A DNA stretch of 34,215 nucleotides from NCBI GenBank assembly GCA_009784565.1, contig WRBL01000025.1:1-34215 (forward strand). Direction: 5' to 3'. Of this stretch, positions 15,735 through 22,978 are shown piece by piece. This DNA comes from Streptosporangiales bacterium (lineage in GTDB: Bacteria > Actinomycetota > Actinomycetes > Streptosporangiales > Streptosporangiaceae). A model generated the notes under the pieces. The model saw only the letters and a list, made by a program, of their open reading frames with translations. It was not told the DNA's origin and ran no database searches. The translations under genes were made by a program, and so were the position numbers. How positions within the stretch are numbered: the stretch's first letter is position 1; each line of letters begins with the position of its first letter.

Positions 15735-16331
15735 ATGAGCACGCAGCCGGGCAGCGACCCGATTGGCGATTTTCAGCGCTGGCTGATGCAGCGAGGGCTG
15801 GCCGGGGCGAAGGCCGGAGCCCGGGGCCTGGGCCGGGATGTCACGGACCGGGTCCGCTCCACGGTCGGCGGCGGGCAGCAGCACTCCGCCGACGTGTGGG
15901 ATACCGCGACGACCGAGCCCCCGGGCGCGGCCGAGGAACCGCCCGAGTGCCAGTGGTGCCCGATCTGCCGCGCGGCGCGCCAGTACCGCGACACGGGCAG
16001 TACCAGCGGGCTGGGACCGGCGGCCGCCGCCGCGAGCGACACGCTGGCCGGCCTGGCGCGGGGCGCCTTCGGTCTCTTCGAGTCGGCGATGAAGGCCCAG
16101 CAGCAGCAACAACAGCAGCGGCCGGGCGGTTCCGCGGGCTTTCCCGGGCCGGCGGCTTCTCCGGAATCCCCGGGTTCCTCAGACGACGGCGCCGTCGCCG
16201 GGCCCGGAGTCGCGTGGCCCACCGTTGTCCATCCGGATGACGAGGGCGGCGAAGCCGCCGATGAAGGCGGCGACGCACAGGAAGGCGGCGAGCCCGGACA
16301 CATGCCACCCCACGACGGTGCAGATCAGTAG
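15735..16331 (+). CDS. Conserved actinobacterial protein with a CxxCxxC motif and poly-Gln tract
   Basis: The protein (198 residues) has an N-terminal basic amphipathic region, then ECQWCPICRAARQYRD with Cys72, Cys75 and Cys78 spaced C-X2-C-X2-C, a hydrophobic helix SDTLAGLARGAFGLFESAM, a run of seven or eight glutamines (about 16099-16119) and a low-complexity acidic Gly/Glu/Asp tail. I recall similar 'CP.CR' proteins beside PlsC and acyltransferase genes in other actinomycetes, but know no function. Three closely spaced cysteines could bind a metal. A GTG at 15726 is an alternative start with GGGGAG four bases upstream. The last 153 bases overlap the 3' end of the convergent gene. Confidence 0.65.
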   Translation: MSTQPGSDPIGDFQRWLMQRGLAGAKAGARGLGRDVTDRVRSTVGGGQQHSADVWDTATTEPPGAAEEPPECQWCPICRAARQYRDTGSTSGLGPAAAAASDTLAGLARGAFGLFESAMKAQQQQQQQRPGGSAGFPGPAASPESPGSSDDGAVAGPGVAWPTVVHPDDEGGEAADEGGDAQEGGEPGHMPPHDGADQ

Positions 16332-16739
16332 GTAGGCCGGCCCGCCGAACAGCGCGAACCAGGCCAGCTTCGTCGCGGGGTTCAGCTTCGGCAGCGGCGG
16401 CGGCTCCGGCGGGACGTAATGCTCGTCGTCCGGGTCCTCGGGCGCATGAGAGTCTCGCGGGCCGCTCCCCGGCCCGGGCGAGCCGGGCGCGGACGCGGGC
16501 TCCGGAGCGGCGGGCAGCGGTCCGGAATCAGGCTCCGGCCCGGACTCGGACCCGGGCTCCGGAGGGGACGGCTCCGGGCCGGCGAGATCTTCGCGCTCCG
16601 GCCAGGGCGCGGTGCCGTCCCCGGCCTCGGGAGCGGGCGCGTCGAACCGGGCGACGAGGTCCTGCCATGCCGCCTCGTCGCTGCTGCCGCCTGCCGCGTT
16701 GCCTGTCGCGCCGTCTCCGGGCGCGTCCCCGTTCGCCAC
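16179..16739 (-). CDS. Conserved actinobacterial two-helix membrane protein, unknown function
   Basis: The N-terminal half of this 186-residue protein includes a short conserved block DEAAWQDLVARFDAP, then a long Pro/Gly/Ser/Glu disordered stretch. The motif HYVPPEPPPLPKLNPATKLA leads into two membrane helices (about residues 128-146 and 149-166) and RMDNGGPRDSGPGDGAVV ends it. The 'HYVPP.PPPLP' block followed by two helices is a pattern I recognise from many actinobacteria, where the protein is uncharacterised. It starts at GTG 16739 with AAGGA seven bases upstream. Its 3' end overlaps the preceding plus-strand gene by 153 bases, and it is divergent from plsC across 244 bases that hold no other gene. 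Confidence 0.75.
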   Translation of the reverse strand: MANGDAPGDGATGNAAGGSSDEAAWQDLVARFDAPAPEAGDGTAPWPEREDLAGPEPSPPEPGSESGPEPDSGPLPAAPEPASAPGSPGPGSGPRDSHAPEDPDDEHYVPPEPPPLPKLNPATKLAWFALFGGPAYLLICTVVGWHVSGLAAFLCVAAFIGGFAALVIRMDNGGPRDSGPGDGAVV

Positions 16740-16983
16740 TGCTAGTCCTTATACCGTTCCTTCCCGCCGGCTAACACCAGTACCGGCCGACGAGCGGTCC
16801 CCGGAAGCGAGGGGGACTGCTACGCATAGTCGCACGCCCGGTGGCCGGAGCGCACCCGGAGGGGAGAGATTGTCCCCGGACCCGCCGCGGGCGCCGGGGT
16901 TCCGGTGTTCCTCCCGGACGCGCATACGTCCCAGGCATCCCAATCGTGCCAACCCATGCCGCCGGACGTGCCACTATGTTTAG

Positions 16984-17691
16984 GTGTTCTACTGGGTAAC
17001 GAAGTACACGCTTGGCGTGTCGTTGAAGATCGTGTTCCGCTTCTGGTCCCGTGGCGTGCGGAACGTTCCCCGGCGGGGACCGGTGATCCTCGCTAGCAAC
17101 CACTTGTCGTTTGCCGACCACTTCTTCGGCCCGTTCCCGGTGCCCCGCAAGGTGACGTACCTGGCCAAGGCGGAGTACTTCAACGGTCCCGGCATCAAGG
17201 GATTCCTGAGCAAGGCGTTCTTCAGCGGCGTCGGGCAGATCCCGATCGACCGCTCCGGCGGCGCCGCGAGCGAGGCCGCGATCCGGACCGGGCTAGGCGT
17301 GCTGGCCCAGGGGAAGGTGCTGGGAATCTACCCGGAGGGCACGCGGTCCCCGGACGGCCGGCTGTACCGCGGCCGCACCGGCGTGGCCCGGCTGGCCCTG
17401 GAATCGCGCGCCCCGGTGGTGCCGTGCGCCATGGTCGACACGTTCGAGTTCCTGCCGCGGGACAGCTTCCGTCCCAACATGAAAATCCGTCCCGGGGTGA
17501 TCTTCGGCAAGCCCCTGGAGTTCTCCCAGTACTACGGCCGGGAGACCGACCGGGACGCGCTGCGGGCGGTGACCGACGAGATCATGCAGGCGATCCACGC
17601 GCTGTCGGACCAGGAGTACGTCGGCGAGTACATCAAGAAGTCGTCGTCGAAGTCGCCCGAGTCCGCTGGCGAAACGGATCAGGCCGGTTAA
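16984..17691 (+). CDS. plsC: 1-acyl-sn-glycerol-3-phosphate acyltransferase family protein
   Basis: This enzyme family transfers an acyl chain to lysophosphatidic acid, giving phosphatidic acid for phospholipid synthesis at the membrane. The 235-residue protein shows the acyltransferase blocks NHLSFADH (the NHX4D catalytic motif), GQIPIDRSG, YPEGTRSPDGRLYRGRTG and APVVPCAM. The N-terminus MFYWVTKYTLGVSLKIVF is hydrophobic and parallels mycobacterial Rv2182c, which supports the GTG at 16984. No ribosome site is present; TATGTT ends only three or so bases before the GTG, so the transcript may be leaderless or start slightly upstream. The C-terminal 20 residues are Ser/Lys/Glu-rich. It precedes the phosphofructokinase gene by 47 bases. 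Confidence 0.9.
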   Translation: MFYWVTKYTLGVSLKIVFRFWSRGVRNVPRRGPVILASNHLSFADHFFGPFPVPRKVTYLAKAEYFNGPGIKGFLSKAFFSGVGQIPIDRSGGAASEAAIRTGLGVLAQGKVLGIYPEGTRSPDGRLYRGRTGVARLALESRAPVVPCAMVDTFEFLPRDSFRPNMKIRPGVIFGKPLEFSQYYGRETDRDALRAVTDEIMQAIHALSDQEYVGEYIKKSSSKSPESAGETDQAG

Positions 17692-17704
17692 CGCGCGCCT
17701 CCCT

Positions 17705-17732
17705 TAAAAATTCCGCCCCGCCTGGCTACGCT
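17705..17732 (+). promoter_or_regulatory. Leaderless promoter of the phosphofructokinase gene
   Basis: TTAAAA (17705-17710) and TACGCT (17727-17732) are 16 bases apart, and TACGCT ends exactly six bases before the ATG at 17739. That places the transcription start on or beside the start codon. No Shine-Dalgarno sequence is present, consistent with a leaderless mRNA. Transcription separate from plsC is therefore likely. Confidence 0.55.
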
Positions 17733-17738
17733 GTGGCT

Positions 17739-18776
17739 ATGCGAGTGGGAGTGCTTACCGGGGGTGGCGACTGCCCGGGACTTAACGCGGTCATCCGCGC
17801 CGTCGTCCGGCGCGGCGTTCAGGAGTTCGGCCTGGAGTTCACCGGCTTCAGGGACGGGTGGCGGGGCCCGCTGGAGGCGGACACCGTGCCGCTCGGCGTG
17901 GAAGCCGTGCGGGGCATCCTGCCGCGCGGAGGGACGATCCTGGGATCGTCCCGGACCAACCCCTTCGCGGAGGGCGGGTCCGGCCGCGGCGGCGTGGACC
18001 GGATCAAGGACAACCTGGCCCGGCTCGGGGTGGACGCGCTCGTCGCCATCGGCGGTGAGGACACCCTTGGCGTCGCGGCTCGCCTGCACGCCGAGGGGGT
18101 CCGCGTCGTCGGCGTGCCGAAGACCATCGACAACGACCTGGGCGCGACCGACTACACGTTCGGCTTCGACACCGCGGTCAACATCGCCACCGAGGCGATC
18201 GACCGGCTGCACACGACGGCCGAATCGCATCACCGGGCGCTGATCGTCGAGGTGATGGGCCGGCACGCCGGCTGGATCGCGCTGCACGCCGGCCTGGCCG
18301 GCGGCGCCAACGTGATCCTCATCCCGGAGAACCCGTTCGACATAGACAAAGTGTGCGGCTACGTGGAGCACCGGTTCCAGACCCGGTACGCCCCGATCGT
18401 CGTCGTCGCCGAGGGCGCTTCGCCGAAGGACGACAGCCTGGCCACGTCTTCCGGGAAGACGGACGCCTTCGGCCACGTCCAGCTGGGCGGCATCGGGTCG
18501 CTGCTCGCCGCCGAGGTCGAGAAGCGCACCGGCAAGGAGGCGCGCTGCACGGTCCTCGGTCACATCCAGCGGGGCGGCACGCCGACCGCGTTCGACCGGG
18601 TCCTGGCCACCCGGTTCGGCCTGCACGCGGCGCAGGCGGTCCAGGACGGGGCGTTCGGGCAGATGGTGGCGCTGCGGGGCACCGACATCGTGCGCGTGCC
18701 GCTGGCCGAGGCCACGCGGGAACTGAAGACGGTTCCCGCGGAGCGCTACGCCGAAGCCGAGGTCTTCTTCGGCTGA
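17739..18776 (+). CDS. 6-phosphofructokinase, pyrophosphate-type signature
   Basis: Phosphofructokinase phosphorylates fructose 6-phosphate in glycolysis. The 345-residue protein has the family motifs LTGGGDCPGLNAVIR, GGEDT (105-109), PKTIDND (127-133), FDTAV, EVMGRHAGWIA and GHIQRGGTPTAFDR. Two positions decide the phosphoryl donor: E. coli ATP-PFK has Gly at 104 and Gly at 124, while pyrophosphate-dependent enzymes have Asp and Lys. Here these are Asp108 and Lys128, as in the pyrophosphate-dependent enzyme of Amycolatopsis methanolica, whereas Streptomyces ATP enzymes read GGEGT. I therefore infer a reversible, pyrophosphate-dependent enzyme. The length also fits that group. It is transcribed from what looks like its own leaderless promoter. 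Confidence 0.9.
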   Translation: MRVGVLTGGGDCPGLNAVIRAVVRRGVQEFGLEFTGFRDGWRGPLEADTVPLGVEAVRGILPRGGTILGSSRTNPFAEGGSGRGGVDRIKDNLARLGVDALVAIGGEDTLGVAARLHAEGVRVVGVPKTIDNDLGATDYTFGFDTAVNIATEAIDRLHTTAESHHRALIVEVMGRHAGWIALHAGLAGGANVILIPENPFDIDKVCGYVEHRFQTRYAPIVVVAEGASPKDDSLATSSGKTDAFGHVQLGGIGSLLAAEVEKRTGKEARCTVLGHIQRGGTPTAFDRVLATRFGLHAAQAVQDGAFGQMVALRGTDIVRVPLAEATRELKTVPAERYAEAEVFFG

Positions 18777-18798
18777 CGGCGCGTCCGGGGGGCCGGGG

Positions 18799-19371
18799 CT
18801 ACCGGTCGATCCGGGTCCAGGGACCCGGAGGGTTGTCATCCTTGGGAAGCCACAGGAACGGCTGATGATCGCGGTACTCCGCGCGGAACAAGGGCTCCCA
18901 GGGGAACCGGCCCTCCTGGTCGGCCCACACCACCTGCAGGTACGGGGGACGGACGAAACCGTAGAACTCGTCGGAGACCTCGAGCAGGCTGGTTTTCCGC
19001 CAGCTCAGGTCCACCGGCCGCAACTCGAGCCGCGCGGCGCAAATGCCGGTCAGCCGGTCGCCCGGCTCCAGCCGCGCGCCGTCAGCGACCCGCCCGCCGA
19101 TGGCGTCGATGATCCCCGTCATGTTCTCCGCCGGGACGCCGCACACGATCAGCTCGGCCGACTGGCAGGTCAGCCACAGGCCCACGCTGTAGGCCCACGG
19201 CGGCTGCCCGTCACCGCCGATCACGCCGGGGGAGGCCCAGCCGTGCTCCCCGACCTGGCCGGCGATCCAGTTCATGTAGGCCAGATGATCCGGTTCCCGC
19301 CCAGTATCCGGGCCGCGGTCGGGACACCCGGAGGGGTGCCGTCGGTCTGAAGGGCGCTTAGGAAGGTTCAT
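18799..19371 (-). CDS. DUF4262 domain-containing protein
   Basis: The 190-residue protein matches the DUF4262 pattern: an N-terminal helix with AYMNWIAGQVGEHGW, then PPWAYSVGLWLTCQSAELIV, CGVPAENMTGIIDAIGGRVA, DGARLEPGDRL, and a C-terminal WADQEGRFPWEP region. The family has no established function. The ATG at 19371 is preferred to one at 19401; the first 25 residues are Arg/Pro-rich and may be disordered. TAGCGT seven bases before the ATG on the minus strand could be the -10 of a leaderless transcript, but the gene also lies 81 bases downstream of the MFS gene on the same strand. It converges with the phosphofructokinase gene, 22 bases apart. Confidence 0.8.
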   Translation of the reverse strand: MNLPKRPSDRRHPSGCPDRGPDTGREPDHLAYMNWIAGQVGEHGWASPGVIGGDGQPPWAYSVGLWLTCQSAELIVCGVPAENMTGIIDAIGGRVADGARLEPGDRLTGICAARLELRPVDLSWRKTSLLEVSDEFYGFVRPPYLQVVWADQEGRFPWEPLFRAEYRDHQPFLWLPKDDNPPGPWTRIDR

Positions 19372-19452
19372 GCCCCGAACGCTACGCCGCGGGTACGACA
19401 TTCCAGCCGCTCAGAGGGCCTCCGCCGAAAATGATCACGAGATCTTTCCGCC

Positions 19453-20730
19453 TTACGGAAGCGCCGGGCCGGGGACGGTCACGGGGGCGGGGGCGGGGGA
19501 GACCAGGTCGGCCGCCCGGATGCCGCGGATGTCGCGGGGGATCAGGCACAGGAGCGACACGCCCGCGATGAGCCCGGCCGCGCCGAACTGCGTCCCGCGT
19601 ACGCCGATCGCGTCCGCCACCGGACCGACGGCCAGGGCGCCGAGCGGCATCGCCATCATCGAGCCGAGGGCGTCATACGACGACACGCGGGCCAGCTTGT
19701 CCGGCGGGATCATCCGGGCGAGGGCGACCATCCACAGCACCATCATCACCTCGGTCGCGGCGCCCAGGACGAACGTGGCCGCGCAGATCGCCGGCAGCGG
19801 CAGGACCAGGGCGAGCGCCAGGGGAGCGCAGGCGACGACCGCGCCGGCCAGGACGCAGAACAGCATCGGCCGTCTCGGGGAGAAGCGCAGCGAGACAAGG
19901 CCGCCGGCGATGAGCCCGCAGGACTCCGCCGCCGTGATCCCGCCCCAGGCCGCGGCGCCGCCGAGATGCTGGCGGGCCACCACCGGCCCGAGTACCTGAA
20001 AGCCCCCGTACCAGGCCGCCATCACGACGCCGAACTGGCCGATGATCACCCACAGCCAGGTCCGCGACCGGACCTCGGCCCAGCCCTCACGCAGTTCGCG
20101 GAGCATCCCCGGGCTCTCGCCCGGCGCCGTGGCCCGCGCCGGCCGCAGCATGAGCATCAGCGGCACCGTCCCGGCCATGGCGACCGCGCACGCGGTCAGG
20201 GCCCAGCCGGGCCCGGCCGCGGCGACCAGCAGCCCGCCGACGGCGGCGCCGGACATCTGCCCGGCGTTCATGGCCAGCCGGCTGATCGAGTTGGCCTCCT
20301 GCAGAAGGTCCTCTGGCACCAGCTGGGGGAGCAGCGCCGTCGAGGCCGGATAGAACATCGCCATCCCGACGCCCGTCACCGCCTCCAGGGCGATCATGGA
20401 CCACAGCGGGGGCCGGGTGGCGAGCATGAGCACCCCGAACGTGCCCTCGCCGGCGACGATCGCCAGGTTCGCCGCGGCGAGCACCCGCTGGGGCGGGAAC
20501 CGGTCGGCGGCGACCCCGCTCACGAGGGTGAAGACCAGCATCGGCGTGAGCTGGGCGGCCAGCACGTAGGACAAGTCGGCTGAGGAACCTCCGGCGCGCA
20601 GCACCGAGAACGAGACGCCCACCAGGGAGAAGCCCATCGCCGCCGGGGCCAGCATCCGGTCGGCCAGCAGGATCCGGAAGTCGCGGACGCCGAGCACGGG
20701 GAAGCGACGGGAAAGCGCGAGCCAGGACAT
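19453..20730 (-). CDS. MFS transporter (MFS_3/EntS-like exporter)
   Basis: The 425-residue integral membrane protein has about 12 hydrophobic helices. The first half includes SGVAADRFPPQRVL (the loop 2-3 signature of the major facilitator superfamily), and FYPASTALLPQLVPEDLLQE followed by ANSISRLAMNAGQMSGAAVGG, a stretch typical of the MFS_3 group with EntS and macrolide exporters. I expect proton-coupled drug or metabolite efflux, with the substrate unknown. The start ATG at 20730 has AGAGGA six bases upstream; the open frame continues to 21042, but that extension lies over the divergent thiI promoter and is not native. It is divergent from thiI. Confidence 0.88.
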   Translation of the reverse strand: MSWLALSRRFPVLGVRDFRILLADRMLAPAAMGFSLVGVSFSVLRAGGSSADLSYVLAAQLTPMLVFTLVSGVAADRFPPQRVLAAANLAIVAGEGTFGVLMLATRPPLWSMIALEAVTGVGMAMFYPASTALLPQLVPEDLLQEANSISRLAMNAGQMSGAAVGGLLVAAAGPGWALTACAVAMAGTVPLMLMLRPARATAPGESPGMLRELREGWAEVRSRTWLWVIIGQFGVVMAAWYGGFQVLGPVVARQHLGGAAAWGGITAAESCGLIAGGLVSLRFSPRRPMLFCVLAGAVVACAPLALALVLPLPAICAATFVLGAATEVMMVLWMVALARMIPPDKLARVSSYDALGSMMAMPLGALAVGPVADAIGVRGTQFGAAGLIAGVSLLCLIPRDIRGIRAADLVSPAPAPVTVPGPALP

Positions 20731-20875
20731 GACGATCCTCTTCCGGGGTGTCAGGGAAACCGGACAATCGTAGACAGCGCGGCCTCCCGGGGGCAATTTG
20801 TTTTCTCGCGGCCCGGTGAGCGCCGATGGCGGCGGGGTGGCGCCCTTAGTCGCCGGGACCTGGCAAACTGGAGGG

Positions 20876-22117
20876 ATGACCGCCACCGATTCCGTCACGG
20901 CCGCCGAGCCGGCGCAGCATGCCGCCCCCGAGCCGTGCGTGCTGCTGAAACTCGGCGAGATCGTGCTCAAGGGCCGGAATCGCCACCAGTTCGAGCGGAT
21001 GCTGCAGAACAACATCCGCACGGCGGTGAAGGACACCGGCATTCACGCCGACCAGACCCGCCGCGAGGGCGTCATCATCCTGCGCGTGCCGCTCCAGGAC
21101 TACCGGGACCGCACCGCGGCCGACCATGCCCAGGCCGTGGAGACGGTGCTGAACCGCGTCGCCGACGTGCCCGGCATCGTCCGGGTCTGCCGGGCCTGGC
21201 GGGTGGCCAAGACGCCGGAGGCCACGGTCGGCGCGGCCGTTGACCTGACGAAGGACGTGCCCGGGCCGTTCGCAGTGCGGCCCCGCCGCCGGGACAAGCG
21301 GTTCCCGCTGACCTCCTCGCAGATCGCGGTTCTCGTCGGCCGCGAGGTGCAGAAGGCCCACGGCCTCGAGGTCAACCTCAAGAACCCGGAGACCGAGGTC
21401 TTCATCGAGGTCGACGCGCGCGAGGTGTTCGTCTTCACCAGCGGCGTGCCCGGCCAGGGCGGCCTGCCGGTCGGCATGAGCGGCAAGGCGGTGGCGCTGA
21501 TGTCCGGCGGCATCGACTCGCCGGTGGCCGCCTACCGGATGATGCGCCGGGGCCTGCGCTGCAACTTCATCCACTTCTCCGGGATGCCCCTGACGGGACC
21601 CGAGTCGGTCTACAAGGCCTACGCGCTGACCCGGGGCCTGGACCGGTTCCAGGGCGGGACCCGGCTGTTCGTCGTGCCGTTCGGCAAGACGCAGCAGTCG
21701 CTCGCCACCTCGGGCGCGGACCGGCTGCAGATCATCGCGCAGCGGCGGCTCATGCTCAAGACGGCCGAGGCCCTGGCCCGGAGGATGAACGCGTCGGCGC
21801 TGATCACCGGCGACTCCCTGGGCCAGGTGTCCAGTCAGACGCTGCAGAACATCACCGCCATGGACGACGCGGTGGAGATGCCGATCATGCGGCCGCTCAT
21901 CGGCTGGGACAAGACCGAGATCATGGCCGAGGCCCGGAGGATCGACACCTTGTCCATCTCCGAACTGCCGGACGAGGACTGCTGCACGCTGCTCACGCCG
22001 AAGCGGGTGGAGACCCGGGCCCGGATCGACGACCTGCGCAAGATCGAGCTGCGGCTGGACGCCGACGAGGTCGCGGAGCAGCTCGCCGCGTCAGCCCAGG
22101 AGTACAAGCCCGAATGA
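20876..22117 (+). CDS. thiI: tRNA 4-thiouridine synthase (rhodanese-less type)
   Basis: ThiI adenylates U8 of tRNA and inserts sulfur to give 4-thiouridine, and in some bacteria also contributes sulfur for the thiamine thiazole. The 413-residue protein has an N-terminal ferredoxin-like/THUMP region (about 20-175), the PP-loop ALMSGGIDSPVAAY, TGDSLGQVSSQTLQNI, MRPLIGWDKTEIMAEARRI and PDEDCCTLLTPKRVETRA. It lacks the C-terminal rhodanese domain of the E. coli enzyme, like the Bacillus form; the Cys-Cys in EDCCTLL is the conserved catalytic region. ATG 20876 directly follows GGAGGG, too close to be a normal ribosome site; CAAACT six bases before it suggests a leaderless transcript. It overlaps the endonuclease IV gene by four bases. 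Confidence 0.93.
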   Translation: MTATDSVTAAEPAQHAAPEPCVLLKLGEIVLKGRNRHQFERMLQNNIRTAVKDTGIHADQTRREGVIILRVPLQDYRDRTAADHAQAVETVLNRVADVPGIVRVCRAWRVAKTPEATVGAAVDLTKDVPGPFAVRPRRRDKRFPLTSSQIAVLVGREVQKAHGLEVNLKNPETEVFIEVDAREVFVFTSGVPGQGGLPVGMSGKAVALMSGGIDSPVAAYRMMRRGLRCNFIHFSGMPLTGPESVYKAYALTRGLDRFQGGTRLFVVPFGKTQQSLATSGADRLQIIAQRRLMLKTAEALARRMNASALITGDSLGQVSSQTLQNITAMDDAVEMPIMRPLIGWDKTEIMAEARRIDTLSISELPDEDCCTLLTPKRVETRARIDDLRKIELRLDADEVAEQLAASAQEYKPE

Positions 22118-22956
22118 GCGCCCGCCCCCTCATCGGCTCGCACGCGACGGTCACGGGAGGGCTCGCCAAGGGCGGGCTGTCCTACGCGGAGGCGGTCGAG
22201 GCCGAAGTCATCCAGGTGTTCGTGTCCAACCCGCGCGGCTGGGCCGAGAGCAAGGGCGACCCGAGGCAGGACGAGCTGATCCGCCAGGCGCCGGTACCGG
22301 TCTTCATCCACGCGCCCTACCTGATCAACCTGGGCGCCGCGAATCCGGAGACCGCGGCGAAGTCGGCGCGCGCGGTCGAGTACGCGCTGGACCGGGGCCG
22401 CCAGATCGGCGCCCGCGGCGTGGTCGTGCATACCGGTTCCGCCACCGGCGGGGATAAGGAGAGGGCTCTCCGGCAGGTCGGCGAGCTCATGCTTCCCGTC
22501 CTGTCCCGGCTCGGAGAGGACGCCCCGGACCTGCTGCTGGAGCCGATGGCCGGTCAGGGGCAGATGCTGTGCGCCCGGGCCGAGGATGCCGGTCCCTACC
22601 TGGAGGCGCTGGAACGGCATCCCCGGGTCGGCCTCTGCCTGGATACCTGTCACCTGTTCGCGGCGGGTCACGACCTCAGGGCCCCGGGCGGCGTCGACGA
22701 GACCCTGAAGGCCGTGGAGCGGGCGGCGGGCGCGGACCGGGTCAGGCTGGTGCATGCCAACGACTCGATGACCGCCCTGGGCTCCAAGCGCGACCGGCAC
22801 GAGACGATCGGCAAGGGCGAGATCGGGACCGATCCCTTCCGGGAGCTCCTGGCTCACCCGATGATGAAGAACGTCCCGTTCGTCGCGGAGACCCCCGGCG
22901 GCAAGGCCGGCCACGCCAGCGACATCGCCCTGCTGAAGAGCCTCCGCGAGGCGTAG
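22114..22956 (+). CDS. nfo: Deoxyribonuclease IV (AP endonuclease)
   Basis: Endonuclease IV cleaves 5' to abasic sites in base-excision repair, using three zinc ions in a TIM barrel. The 280-residue protein contains the family signatures: IGSHATVTGGLAK, VFIHAPYLINLGAAN, VVHTGSATGGD, LLLEPMAGQG, VGLCLDTCHLFAAGHDL, and HANDSMTALGSKRDRHETIG ending in GKGEIG, then FVAETPGG. These carry all the usual His, Asp and Glu metal ligands. It starts in an ATGA overlap with thiI and is translationally coupled to it. It converges with the kinase gene 22 bases away. Confidence 0.94.
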   Translation: MSARPLIGSHATVTGGLAKGGLSYAEAVEAEVIQVFVSNPRGWAESKGDPRQDELIRQAPVPVFIHAPYLINLGAANPETAAKSARAVEYALDRGRQIGARGVVVHTGSATGGDKERALRQVGELMLPVLSRLGEDAPDLLLEPMAGQGQMLCARAEDAGPYLEALERHPRVGLCLDTCHLFAAGHDLRAPGGVDETLKAVERAAGADRVRLVHANDSMTALGSKRDRHETIGKGEIGTDPFRELLAHPMMKNVPFVAETPGGKAGHASDIALLKSLREA

Positions 22957-22978
22957 AGGCTCGTAGAGGCCCAGGGGG

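Noticed and set aside
16099-16119. CAG/CAA run as a microsatellite or CRISPR-like repeat
   Set aside because: It is a short in-frame glutamine tract within a gene, with no spacers or further units.
16740-16983. Small gene in the gap before plsC
   Set aside because: Frames across this stretch are interrupted or have shadow-like composition; it is best read as a divergent promoter region.
19372-19452. Separate small gene or RNA between the DUF4262 and MFS genes
   Set aside because: Only 81 bases, no hairpin or ribosome site beyond the -10-like TAGCGT noted for the DUF4262 gene.
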